A stretch of DNA of 64,000 bases from Annulohypoxylon bovei var. microspora. Its lineage: Eukaryota; Ascomycota; Sordariomycetes; Xylariales; Hypoxylaceae. Positions 46,338 through 57,348 of this stretch are shown piece by piece; position 1 is the first letter of the stretch; each line of letters begins with the position of its first letter. A program made the translations under genes and the position numbers. Location: positions 212,068 through 276,067 of the forward strand of contig MU405252.1 in assembly GCA_022836615.1 (NCBI GenBank), given 5' to 3'. A model generated the notes under the pieces. It made no database searches and had not been told where the DNA came from. It saw nothing but the letters and a program-made list of their open reading frames with translations.

Positions 46338-47991
46338 ATGCCGCTGTATAACACCTTCGTGCTTCTGGGGGGTTTCGTTGGGACTTATGGCATTCTGCGG
46401 GTGCTCATCTGGCTCACTCAAGATCCCAAGGAGCCGCCTGTGCTTGTAGAAGGCATTCCCTTCATCAGTCCAATGATCGCCATGATGGCGGAGAAACAGA
46501 ACATGTTCACACGAATCTGGCGAGTATCTATTGCCTACCTAATCTCACCACAGCACAAAATTACTCATAATCATCCAATAGGCAAAAATACCGTCGCCCA
46601 GTATACACTCTGCGACTCCCCGGCAAGCGTTTCTACGTCGTAAATTCCCTTTCTCTCTACAAGATAATCCTGCACAACACCGATATCATCTCCTGGGACC
46701 CCGTCAAGGCCCATATAGCAGACAAGATCATGGGACGCCGTGTAAGTACCGCAGGGCTCAGCGTAGTGAAAGATTTTGGTAGTCCAGCCGAGGGCGGCAC
46801 TGTTTGGGGGCTAAGAAAGACCATCTATCCTCTTATATTCCCAGGTCGGCCCGCGCTTGACGAGCTTAACAGGACGGCTTTTCATGTTATGGCGGCGGGT
46901 GTGGAGGATTTGGCGGCCAAGGGCCGCACCACTATAGGGCTATACGCCTGGCTCAGTCACCAGCTTTTCGTTGCGTCACTCGGTGCAGTTTACGGGCCAA
47001 AGAACCCGCTTATCAAACCGGAGAATGAGTCTGCTTGGGGGTGAGTCCATCTTATCTTAAACCCGAAGAAGAACGGGATGCTAATTATTTCTACGTCAGT
47101 ATATTCGAAAGGGGAATATTTATCCTTATGGCGAACGTCCTCCCGCAGATTTCTGCCCGGAAGGTGATCCATACCCGCGAGATGCTTGTTAAAGAACTGG
47201 AAGAATACCTCCGACGCGGTGGCCAGCAGGAAGCCTCTTCCTTCGCCCAAGCTATCTTGAATCACTTCGCCCAACAGGAACTCGGCCATTCAGATCTCGC
47301 TCGTGGCGAACTTGGAAACATCGCGGGCATCGCCACGTCTACCATGCGCTCCGTGTTCTGGCTATTTTACCACGTCGTCTCAGATCCCAAGCTCCTCGGC
47401 CTTTGCCGCAGCGAGGTTGCCCAACTGGCCCAGAATGACAGTAAACCCGAGGAGATTGACCTTGCCCACGTCTCCACCGACTGTCCCGTCCTCCTTGCCG
47501 CGTGGCACGAAGTGCAGCGCGTTCATGCTGACCCAATATTCTTGCGCGTGGTCATGCAAGACTTCCTCCTCGACGGGCGCTATCTACTCAAGAAAGGCTC
47601 GTCGGTCTTGATCCCGGCTGGTGTGATCCACCAAGACAGTGGGACTTGGGGGTCCACGTCGTTGGACTTCAACTACGAGCGATTCCTTGTGGATGGAAGA
47701 ATGAAGCAGTATTCTGGTGCTGTGCTAACGTTCGGGGCCGGAGCGAGCATGTGCCCCGGGCGGCACTTCGTCAGCGTGGAGATCCTGCAGCTGGTGGCTA
47801 TGCTGATCATGAGGCTTGATATCCAACCAGCGGGGGGCGGGAAGTGGACAATGCCTAGCAAGCATCTGATGTTGAACGTAGCATTCCCGACGCCAAGTCC
47901 TGATGTCGAGGTAGAGGTGCTGCCAAGGGCTGGCCCGGTATGGCAGTTCACGTTCACGAAGAGCCACTCGGCTCGGAATGCCAAAACTTGA
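46338..47991 (+). CDS. Cytochrome P450 (cluster P450-3)
   Basis: Exons 46338-46523, 46582-47040 and 47100-47991. ATG 46338 (MPLYNTFVLLGGFVG) opens the membrane anchor, followed by TQDPKEPPVLVEGIPFISP. The ExxR motif is EVQR (WHEVQRVHADP) and the heme loop is LTFGAGASMCPGRHF. It is close in sequence and intron positions to P450-4 (YTLRLPGKRFYVVN against YTLRLPGSRLYVIN; VYGPKNP in both), so the two are tandem paralogues. Its first intron does not close. In P450-4 the same junction is phase 2, but here the exon ends one base later (CGA then GTATCT), as if one base had been inserted. If that is real, the gene is frame-shifted after residue 62. If it is a sequencing slip, the gene is intact. Confidence 0.85.
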
Positions 47992-48641
47992 CTACCTGGT
48001 AAAATTGATCTGGTAGGAACAGCCTTAAGTCTCTAGTGACTATCGGGCCGTAGCAATCCGGACAGTCGATAGGACCGCGGCTCGGGGACTTGGACTGCAT
48101 GAAAGAGGAGAGTAACAAATACAAATGTTGCCTTGCATGATGCGACAATTCCTTACTGGGGTGGGCAATTCGCGTGCTGCTCTCATAACCTAGTTAATAA
48201 TAGGTACCTAGGTAGTTGCATCCGCCCCCGCCGGGTGGGTGATCAAACTGGAAAATATTGCCTTCTACATGCATGTAACACTAAGGGATTCGAGCTGCCT
48301 GCTCCAACAGAATTTCTAGAGACTTTTTATAAAACTAACAAATTATGCTGTTGTAGAAGGCTCCCCTCCCTGCATGAAGCAGACAGCCAATCAAATAAAA
48401 AATGGTGTCTGGTGGTCCGTCGGGAGTCTTACTGGCGCACGCCACTACCACTCATTAAATGAACCGTATATGTAGCTGATTCCATAGTAGTAGTATAGGT
48501 ACTTAGAGTAATACTTGTCATAGGTATACATATGAGATATTACTAGTCGCGAATCTTTAGACCTAGCACTCTCAGGCCTTGCAATACCGAGGATGCGAAT
48601 TTAATTGATAAAATTCCCATGCCTTTTGCAGTTGCACACAA
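47992..48641. other. Spacer between P450-3 and P450-4
   Basis: Promoter region of P450-4, with AGGTACCTAGGTAG near 48200. No gene was recognised. Confidence 0.5.
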
Positions 48642-50375
48642 ATGCACATTGGCTTCCACGAGGTTCTACAAGCTATAGCCTTTGAGCACGCCTCCAACAT
48701 GTTCTCCGTCTTTTCCATCATCGCTGGAATCGTTGCTGCGACCTATATCCTCCTCCTAGCTCTCCTTCGTTTCACTCAAGATGCGACTGAGCCGCCGTCA
48801 GTCAATGATGCCTTCCCCTTTATTACACCCGTTTTGAGCATGTTATCGAAGGGTACGAGGCTTCATCGTTTGATGAGGTGAGCTTGCACCATCTTTCCTG
48901 CTATCATGACAAGGCGTACTCGTAATAACATGAAAGCCATTAGGGATCAGTATAATCTGCCGATTTACACACTGCGACTGCCTGGTTCACGATTATATGT
49001 CATCAACGCCCCGCCTCTCCTCACGTCGGCCCAAAGTCAAATTCGAACGCTCTCTTTCACCGCTATACAGAGTGACATCGCAGCCAATATTATTGGTGTT
49101 AACAAAGCTACTAATGAGATAATTGGTCGAGGTGTGACGAGCCATGGAAGCTATTTAACAAGCTTCCCCAAGTACATCCATCCCACCTTGAGCACCGGCC
49201 CCGGCCTCGACGATATGAACAGGAGGTCAATCCAGGTTGTAGCCAAATCCTTGGACAAATGGGCGGGAAAAGGAATTACGACTGTGAAGATGTTTCAATG
49301 GGTTCGCCATGAGCTTTTGCTGGCAACTACCGAAGGAGTCTATGGTCCTAAAAACCCCTTTCGTGACGCTAATATGGAACAGGCTTGGTAGTAAGTTCAA
49401 AATGACCTCGCGACACACAATTGGCCATTGACTAATTGACTTAGTACGTTTGAGCCGGGGTTCATGATGTTCGCGTTAAACCTCTTCCCTCGCCTGCTCG
49501 CCAGGAAGAGTTACCAAGCACGTGAATATATGGTGAAAATCTGGGAAGATTATTTTGAAACAGGTTCACATCACCTTGGCTCCGAAATGATAAAAGCCCG
49601 AGTCAAGATTAATGATGACTTCCAGATCTCTTTGAAAGAGACGGCAAGACTGGAAGTAGGAGGTACTCATGGCATCCTCTCAAACACTCTTCCGGGAACA
49701 TTTTGGACGGTGTACCACATCTTCTCTAACCCGATAGTCCTCGAAGACATCAGGAATGAGCTCTCCAGAGGAGTCCAGCACGAGGCTGATGGTTCCTGCA
49801 CTATTGACTTGACCTATGTCAAATCTTCCTGCCCCATCTTGCTTTCCACGTTCAAGGAGATGATGCGCATGCATTCTTCTGCAACTTCCACCCGCAAAGT
49901 TATGCAGGACCATCGACTGGACAATAAATACCTTCTCAAGAAAGGGAGCACCGTCATGATGCCGTCAGTTGTACAGCATACCAATCGTCCCGTCTGGGGC
50001 GACACAGTAGATGAATTTGACCACAAGCGATTCGTGCCGGGCGCGAAACGCGTCAATCCGATCGCATTCCGTGGGTTCGGGGGAGGATCGACTTTATGCC
50101 CTGGGCGACAATTCGCATCTACCGAGATTCTGATGTTTTCAGCTCTCCTTGTTTTGCGATTTGATATTCATCCCGTGGGCGGCAAGTGGACTGCACCCTC
50201 GACAGTCAATTCGTCTATGGCGAGTTCGCTTCCTGTGCCTGATTGGGACCTCAACGTTGAGCTGCATCCCAGGGACGATAAGACCTGGAAGATATCCTTC
50301 TCGGGTTACCATAAGGAAATGGAGATAGCAGCGGAGGACATCGAAGGCGCCATCCCTGAACATGTAGCTCATTGA
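48642..50375 (+). CDS. Cytochrome P450 (cluster P450-4)
   Basis: Exons 48642-48877, 48944-49390 and 49445-50375 close exactly in phase to about 537 residues. The start could also be the in-frame ATG at 48699 (MFSVFSIIAGIVAATYIL), which begins directly at the membrane anchor. TQDATEPPSVNDAFPFITP parallels P450-3. ExxR is EMMR (FKEMMRMHSS) and the heme loop is FGGGSTLCPGRQFAS. The family resembles the CYP7B/CYP8-like fungal enzymes that hydroxylate sterol or terpenoid skeletons. It is the last gene of the cluster on this side. Confidence 0.92.
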
Positions 50376-50926
50376 CCTTGAGATTTGGTGATAAAATAAA
50401 GTATAAAACGGTAAGTAAGAGATACTGAGAATGGAAATGTGGGGTATCCTGGGTGTGGCTCATTGTGGCTCATTGTGGCTTGCTGTGGCTTGCTGTGGCT
50501 CAACAGGTTCAACAGTTTATTAATGTCGAATCTTCGCCGGAGAACTCTTTGCTTCCAATTGTTCCATTCTCTTAATGAATTCTTTCATTTTCACTAATCT
50601 AATAGCTTAATTCATCCACATAAATGCTAAACAGAGACAACATAGCATGCCATTCATTGACTCTGATATGATACAACAGGCAAAGAAAAGATGTCTACCT
50701 ACGAAACCAGAATCACGATAACAGATCTAAACGCATAGAATGACGCAGAAGACTTCACGGAGCAATAGACTGATCTTATGAAACTATATATACATACCTA
50801 TGTACCTAACTCTATAATTTACAATCCCATGTAAAATGAAGAAGACACAATACCCATATCATTTTGAAGATATTTAAATTCTTGCTAAGTTAATAAACTC
50901 ACTTGTGCACCTGTCATTTACACACG
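50376..50926. other. Spacer with TGTGGCT tandem repeats
   Basis: Five units of a 10-bp repeat (TGTGGCTCAT twice, TGTGGCTTGC twice, TGTGGCTCAA) lie at 50454-50503. The rest is AT-rich. Confidence 0.6.
50454..50503 (+). repeat. 10-bp tandem repeat (TGTGGCTYRY)
   Basis: Five adjoining units in a higher-order pattern of pairs; just after the stop codon of P450-4. Confidence 0.8.
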
Positions 50927-52455
50927 ATGCCCTCAGCGCCCGGCGGTATGTTTCCAAGCTTTTTTAGCCGTAGCGAAAAAAGAAGAAAATCCGGAAAGCT
51001 GGATAATATTATATTAACCGGCTATATTCTTGATGTACTAGACGAAAGAGAAACCATATTGAGAAACGAAGAGGACATGATTCATGAAACGCGAAATGAA
51101 ATGCGACAGCAATACGCAGATATGAACCAAAAGCTTATGGATATGAACCAGAAGCTTACGGATATGAACCAGACGGTCACGGAAACGAGCCGGCTGATGA
51201 CTCAAGATGTTTCCCAAATAGAGGAAATCAATAGCAAATTGGAAGAAGAGAATAAGACCCTAGGTAAAAAGATTGACGATATGTCTAGAAATAACTTGGA
51301 GCTGCAGTCTACAGTCGGCGAAAGAGAGTCTCAGATATTAAGTCTCCAACCCTATCGTCAAGAACTGACAGTATCTGAAGCAAACTCGGTATGTTTTTTT
51401 ATTACCTCCGTACCCAGGTATAAAGGGAGCTGAACACGAACCTGAGTTACATAGGCATATGAGAAACTCGTTGATGGAGTTAAAGATTTTGTCGAAAGCT
51501 GGACTAGTTCGATTCTCCAAAATGACAAGCTTCAAGCTAAGTCTCTTCGATATGCTCAAATGAACAAGAAGATTGTCATTGACTTCAAGGAATATCTCAC
51601 GAGGTGGAAAGATCTCTACAACGCAACTCTTCAATTTCATGATATTGATCAAGAAATTCTTGTTTCATTCATTCTAAGATTTCTCCAAGAGTCTATATTT
51701 GAGACTGGGCTGTATAATCTTGCACCTAATGCGGTCGACATATTGGACAAAATTGAATTCTCCATGAACGAGGCTATAAAACCGAAGCCAGGTAAGAAGG
51801 AATTGTGCATATTTCTTCTTTTTTTTTATAATTCATTTCTTTAAGGGGATTCTAACCATTGTCAGATGCATTCGCCGTTAAGTCCTGGAGAGCCCAAGCA
51901 TGCCTTGCCATTGTCAAGGATCCAGGAACTCACCTCAAGTTTAGAAGCGAATTCGGACATAAGTTGTCTACTGAATTAGCGAGCTTGTTAGGTTTCATTG
52001 GACAAGAAAAGAACCAATCTACCTTTATGGAATCTATCCAGAGCCAGATTATTGATCCTGCTCTGAGTCTTCATGAGAAATTTCTTACTTCTACCAATGA
52101 CTTTCGCATGGGCACACATATATCAACTCGTGCCGAACAAAAGTTTGATGGCGAGGCAGCTCATCTGAGTAGCCTAGAATGCACTGATATTGCTTCGAAC
52201 CACCGCAAATTCCTCATTGGCAAACTTAAACCCATCCCAACTATAGAGCAACTTCGAGAGCAGCTCTATATCATATGTTCAGCATGTCCGGCGTTAATCG
52301 TAATTGAATTTGGTCGGGGCCAATCGCTAAAGGATCCCTACATCCTATGCAAAGAAGAGATGCTGGTAGCCTGGATACCAGACGATAAGTCGAAATTAAA
52401 TCTTGAGCACGATTCACGATCATGGCTTCATGGAATTCTCGAGATGATTCATTAG
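50927..52455 (+). CDS. Coiled-coil protein of unknown function
   Basis: Exons 50927-51388, 51455-51791 and 51866-52455 close in phase to 462 residues. I chose ATG 50927 (MPSAPGGMFPSFFSRSEKRRK), though one eight codons earlier is in frame. Residues about 35-150 form a parallel-type coiled coil with a short near-repeat (DMNQKL repeated, then DMNQTV). The C-terminal 300 residues are globular and helical, with few Cys and no named motif; ACPALIVIEFGRG is the most distinctive stretch. The layout (basic N-terminus, coiled coil, helical C-domain) is seen in many uncharacterised fungal proteins. It lies 370 bp upstream of the RBR gene on the same strand, with no evidence of a functional link. Confidence 0.8.
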
Positions 52456-52825
52456 GATAAGGGGTGATGGAATTTTCTGTATCAAACTCAGGCATAGATG
52501 TTAAGAGAATTGGGGAGATTAGCTTGACGATGTTTTGATACAAGTTACCATAAAAGAATTGACCACAAGTTTCTAAAGAAGTAACTTTCTCTCCTTAAAG
52601 TTCGATTGCGACAGTTCATGATTTTATAAATATTTATGCCTTAGGAAAGTGATGATGCTCTCTTAGCACGAAATCAGTGAAATTATATTTAAGTCATTGT
52701 TTCAACCTCGAATTTACAAGATCGAAACCAACAAATTCCCATTAACAAGCAGACCAACCTAAATAAACCAGTAATTCGACATTAAGCCATAATAACATTT
52801 ATATTCGTATTAGCGAGTTAACAAG
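52456..52825. other. Spacer, promoter of the RBR gene
   Basis: AT-rich, nothing else seen. Confidence 0.5.
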
Positions 52826-53894
52826 ATGGCCCACTTGCAAACTGCGGAATGCTCTGCGTGTTTTGAAACCAAGCAACGAACTGAATTCCAACAAACTCCA
52901 TTGACAGAGAAATGTAGGCATATTCCAACCTTATGCCTCGAGTGCGTCACTTTATATATCAACTCTCAAATTCGGGATGCGATCACGGAAAGGCCTTACT
53001 GTCCCGAATGTATGGAGGAATTAGGATACACTGAGATCCAACGATTTGCCACCAAGGAGCTGTTTTCTCAGTAAGTTAGGACTTGGTTCCCAAACATTAT
53101 AATCCCTCAAACCCTCCTTATAACAATGTGTACAGATACCATAGGCGCGCAGTGGATAGTCTCATTTACAAGACAGACAACTTCGTTTGGTGTCCTCTCG
53201 GATGTGGTTCCGGGTTAATCCACTATGCTGGAAATGAGAACCCAATTGCATACTGCCCCAAGGACAGACGCCAATTCTGCTTTCGCCATCGAGTCCCTTG
53301 GCATAGTGACTACACATGCGACGAATACGACGCGTTTCTAAACGACCCTCAGAACTTCCGCAGCAGGGCTCAGATACAGATAGAAGATTACCGGACGCAA
53401 GAATTCAACAGGCAGAAATCCCGTCGGGCATACGAGGAAGCCGAAGCACGGTTCGCCCAGAGCTTGCTAAGAGAAGAAGAGGCGGCGGCTGAGGCCCGCC
53501 GAAGAGCCCACCAACTGCGCATAGAACAGGAGCGCAGGGAGGCTGAAGAAAGGGCTCGACTGGCAGAGGAGCAGAGAAAAGCTCGAGAAGAAGCTTTGCG
53601 ACGGGCACGGCTCAGAGATGAGGAGACCAGGACGAGCCGGACTATCCAGCGACTTACTAAACCTTGTCCAGGGTGTAAAGTCCCTATTAAAAAGGAAGGA
53701 GGCTGGTGAGTGAATCCGCAAGTTTGAATCTTCATTGTATGGTTTCGCTAATTGGGTCTTCTGTAGTGACCATATGATATGTACGACTTCGTTCACTATC
53801 TCAAAACGAAATGTGTATAGGTACTGTACTAACACTTGTATCAATAGGTTTGAATTGTGGACTCGATTTTGACTGGTTGCAGACTAGTTGGTAG
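52826..53894 (+). CDS. RBR-type E3 ubiquitin ligase (RING1-IBR-RING2), compact form
   Basis: Four exons, 52826-53070, 53136-53705, 53767-53780 and 53848-53894, close in phase to 291 residues. RING1 uses C9, C12, C30, H32, C37, C40, C59 and C62. The IBR follows (WCPLGCG, then YCPKDRRQFCF, H and C near residue 150). About 85 residues of charged helix (EERARLAEEQRKAREEAL) separate it from RING2, which reads CPGCKVPI then GGCDHMICLNCGLDFDW. The GGC Cys is the thioester-forming residue of RBR ligases. After it, the usual CGxxFCW is CGLDFDW, so one zinc-binding Cys is Asp, and the protein ends five residues later. The 14-base exon and the ending are inferred from phase and from the family motif; reading through instead gives no RING2. 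Confidence 0.87.
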
Positions 53895-54008
53895 TGTACC
53901 TTGGCGTTTATTTATAGAGAATGTCAACATTACGGTTTAAGGGAGGCCTCTGAAGTTGTATGATCCTTAGAGTTCTAGGTCCATTGAAGTATGTCAGTGT
54001 AGTAGTAT

Positions 54009-54277
54009 TGTTCTGGAGCAGGGCTCCAGCAACCAGGGACCTGGATACAACGATAGCGACAGCTAGGCTGACGATACTAAGACAAGCATGACGAGGGATC
54101 TCTGATCAGGGGAGAACTAGCATATAGAACGAATAACTAGCCATCTAAGGGAGCTATAGCTAGCTATATGACATGTATAATGCTAAGTGACAAGATCGTG
54201 GGAAAAGGCCACGATGGCTGGCTATATACAAGTGGTATATCACATGACCAATGGATACGGGGCTTTGCCCCTAATCA
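54009..54277 (+). repeat. First LTR copy, RIP-mutated
   Basis: Compared with the second copy it carries many G-to-A changes in TpG context (CTGGC to CTAGC, TATGG to TATAG, CCTGATC to CCTAATC). On the opposite strand these are CpA-to-TpA. Confidence 0.85.
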
Positions 54278-55488
54278 TCCCTCCCTTTTTACTATTACAA
54301 AAGTCTCCAAAGTAATGGTAAATAAAATAAAATAAAATAATAAAGCAATAGTTAAACCTGATTATGAAATAACAAATATAACAAGATATATGTTTAATAA
54401 GTATGCCTCCCTATACTAAGCCTCCCTATTCCAAGCCTCCCTTATATTAAGCCTTAGATCTAAAATCTAATCTTAACAACAGGTATGTAAATATATCGTA
54501 TAAATAAAGATCAATCATTATATAAAAATAAAATAATGCAAAGAACGTAAAATAAAAATCCAAACAAACTATCTGCTATAAACGCTGTAGCTAACAGGAT
54601 CGTAATCTCCTTATAATAAGCTGGTTTTTTAACACCTGTATTATCTCATGCCTTACCATAAATAACTAAGGACTTACCATAAATAACTAATAAATTAATC
54701 AAGATACCATTGTATTAATATCTTAAAACATATCTAATATCTATATATTACAATATCTGCCAACTCGTCGTAAATCCTAAGTTTTACATAAAAAACTTCA
54801 AAATATCTCATACATATCGATATATTAAGATTACGCCATGGCCCTCACCTTCGTAGATATATATATCTCAAAGATCGCAATGTATGATAGCTAATACTAA
54901 TCAAGGTTTAGTGGGTCTTCGTATATATTAACAAATGGGTATATATGGCAATAGGCTAATGGGGCTCAACAGAAAAGACTGTGAGGTCGGCGAAATCGAT
55001 GGAATCGGGGGGAAACGATCGTGGGAAGACAGGATCGTGGGAAATCGTCGAAAAACAAGGTGATCAAGATGGTGGTCTTGTCGTGGTGATCTTGTCGTGG
55101 TGTTGTAGCGTTCGTACAGCAGGGAAAAGTGCGGTGGCATGCCCCTAGTCTTAGGTCTCTTTCCCTCCCTCGATAGCTTGAAGGCATCGTCGTGAAAGCT
55201 GTCGAAGAAAGAGAAAAACTGGTGATCAGGTAGAAAGATGAGATGCCCTGGTGATCGGGGTGGTCTTGTCGTGGTGGTCTCTTTCCTCCCTGTGCTAGGG
55301 CTGTATGTAGGCGCTCTCCCTCCCTCGATAGCTTGAAGGCATCGTGACAGCTATCGATAGAGCGTGCTTGGGCAAAGAAAAAGAACAGGTCTCACTGATC
55401 AGGCTGGCGAGGTGGTCATGATGCGTACTGCGGTCCTCCTAAAGAGCTGAGGATGCCCGGTATCTAGTCCGCGTGGTGGTTGCCACTT

Positions 55489-55748
55489 GTTCTGGAGCAG
55501 GGCTCCAGCAACCGGGGACCTGGATAGAGACAGCTAGGCTGACGATACTGAGGCATGCATGACGAGGGATCTCTGATCAGGGGAGAACTGGCATATAGAA
55601 CGAGTGACTGGCCATCTAAGGGAGCTATGGCTGGCTATGTGACATGTATAATGCTAAGTGACAAGATCGTGGGAAAAGGCCACGATGGCTGGCTATATAC
55701 AGGTGCTGTATCACGTGACCAGTGGATACGGGGCTCTGCCCCTGATCA
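55489..55748 (+). repeat. Second LTR copy, less mutated
   Basis: About 260 bp, direct repeat of 54009-54277, retaining the G at most sites where the first copy has A. Confidence 0.85.
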
Positions 55749-55888
55749 GTATACTTTATGAGTTATAAGACTCTATAGAGGTGGACTTAGACTTACAAGA
55801 TAGGTACCTAGAGTTTTAATACATAGGTAAATAAGACGTTGTGAGTGGGTATTTAGCTGTATCATTTCTATTACCTATCCTTGAAATT

Positions 55889-56959
55889 TCATGTAAACGA
55901 TAGATGTGCGACTCTGCCATTCTCCCCAGATGCCCAACATGCATTGCCATTTATACACTCAACACTATCAAAGCTGCCATTGTCGAATGTGTACCAGTTC
56001 TGGCCATTGTCGAGTGTGATATCAGATCCTGTCGGACCAACAGCGAGCGCCACACTGCAACGCCCGGGAACCCAGGAAGACCCAGAGCGATAACCACCCG
56101 GGAACGAAGTAGACGGCACCCAAGTTTCACCGCCGTCGCTTGACCATGCCGCGTTGTCGATATTACCAGTGGGCATCGAGTAATTTCCACCAACGGCAAT
56201 CCCGTGCTTCGCATCACGAAACTGCACCGAGAATACCCCTGACCCCTCCCCACCAGCTATCGAAGCATTCGAAACGTCCCAGTGGTATCCATCGCCGCTC
56301 CTGAAGACACGCCCAGGGTCGACACCGCCAGAGGCAATATACCAGCGCCCCGCAGCCGTCGCCAGACACGTGCCACTCGCCGCGAAGCCCGCCTCCCCCC
56401 CAAGCGCGGGCGCCATACCCGCCGAATCGACAACCCGCCAGCTCGCCCCACCATCGCGCGTCTCGATGAGCCGGATCTTGCCCTCCACGGGATCGCTCAT
56501 CGCCATCCCGCGCTCGGGGCTCGCGAACGCGAGGCAGTCGTAGAAAGCCGCAGCCTCCGTGTTCGTAAACGCCAGCGTCCAGGTCGCGCCGCCGTCGCGC
56601 GTGCCGTACACGCGCGAGCTGGCGCCCTCGCCAATCGAGAGCACGACGGCCGTGTCCGCGGACCACGCCTCGACGTCGCGGAACTCGAGCGCCGCGTCGG
56701 CGGCCGAGAGCGGCGGCCCGACGGACGCCCACGTGCGGCCGCCGTCTGTGGTGCGCAGGACTGTCCCGCTGGTGCCGGATACCCACGCGGTCTTGGCGGA
56801 CACGGGCGCGAGGCCGCGGAAGCGCGCGCTGCTGCCCGTGGGGAGGATGGTCCAGGTTGGCATTGGAAGCGTGGTGTTCTTTGGCGGTGTGGATAGCCCG
56901 GCAGCCATGTTTGCTAGGGCGGTGACACTGAGCAGGAGAGTCCATGGGAGACGCGCCAT
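55889..56959 (-). CDS. Secreted Asp-box (BNR) beta-propeller, Ycf48/Hcf136-like fold
   Basis: A single exon encodes 356 residues with a signal peptide (LPWTLLLSVTALANMAAGL). Asp-box-type motifs (S/T-x-D-G-G-x-T-W) recur every 45-60 residues: TTDGGRTW, TRDGGATW, TRDGGASW, SGDGYHW, SSDGGETW and LDNGQNW. This is the pattern of a six- to seven-bladed propeller. Others in the family include sialidases, sortilins and the photosystem assembly factor Ycf48. The sialidase catalytic Arg triad is not evident, so an enzyme activity is not supported. It is probably an extracellular binding or assembly protein. The coding region is far more GC-rich than its surroundings. Confidence 0.87.
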   Translation of the reverse strand: MARLPWTLLLSVTALANMAAGLSTPPKNTTLPMPTWTILPTGSSARFRGLAPVSAKTAWVSGTSGTVLRTTDGGRTWASVGPPLSAADAALEFRDVEAWSADTAVVLSIGEGASSRVYGTRDGGATWTLAFTNTEAAAFYDCLAFASPERGMAMSDPVEGKIRLIETRDGGASWRVVDSAGMAPALGGEAGFAASGTCLATAAGRWYIASGGVDPGRVFRSGDGYHWDVSNASIAGGEGSGVFSVQFRDAKHGIAVGGNYSMPTGNIDNAAWSSDGGETWVPSTSFPGGYRSGSSWVPGRCSVALAVGPTGSDITLDNGQNWYTFDNGSFDSVECINGNACWASGENGRVAHLSFT

Positions 56960-57348
56960 GATGCTGCGCTTGGTCTAACTCTACAATCGTCACCGAAAGG
57001 ACGCGATTTGTTTGTTTTAAGTACGAGTGGCGGGAGTAAGATTTTTTTAAATTTATTCTTGGCTTAATCTTATCGTCGCCATTTACTAGGTGTCTCCCGA
57101 GTCTATGGCGCTCCTTAGGAACCCCTGTCATTCTCGCGTCCTTGCCATATCGGGCAGGTGAATACTACCATATCATATTTCGTCATTCGCGATTCGAGAT
57201 CTCTAGATTGTAAGATACGGACGAAGCGCAATGTTCTTTCATTTTAATAATAACTATAGATCGATTGTGGGGTAAATAACTAAGATGCATCTGACTGTGT
57301 GAAGTGAAACTCTATGTGATTTCTTGCATGTACTATATATATTAGGTA
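56960..57348. other. Spacer
   Basis: AT-rich; nothing recognised. Confidence 0.5.

Larger units (their letters stand above)
54009..55748 (+). mobile_element. Non-autonomous LTR retroelement relic
   Basis: Two direct repeats, 54009-54277 and 55489-55748, begin TGTTCTGGAGCAG and end in CA. GTAT precedes the first (54005-54008) and follows the second (55749-55752), a plausible 4-bp target duplication. The 1.2 kb interior codes for nothing. Its first 650 bp is very AT-rich. The rest contains a duplicated piece (CTCGATAGCTTGAAGGCATCG at about 55168 and 55323) and GTGGTCTTGTCGTGG repeats. I see no clear primer-binding site or polypurine tract, so it is a TRIM/LARD-like or heavily deleted copy. Confidence 0.78.

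Noticed and set aside
39020..50375. Identification as a known cluster such as that for a fusidane antibiotic
   Set aside because: Four P450s and an SDR recall it, but no triterpene cyclase, acyltransferase or ketosteroid dehydrogenase is in the window.
56214..57131. 305-codon minus-strand frame over the propeller gene
   Set aside because: A shifted frame of the same GC-rich gene; the propeller frame has a signal peptide and six Asp boxes.
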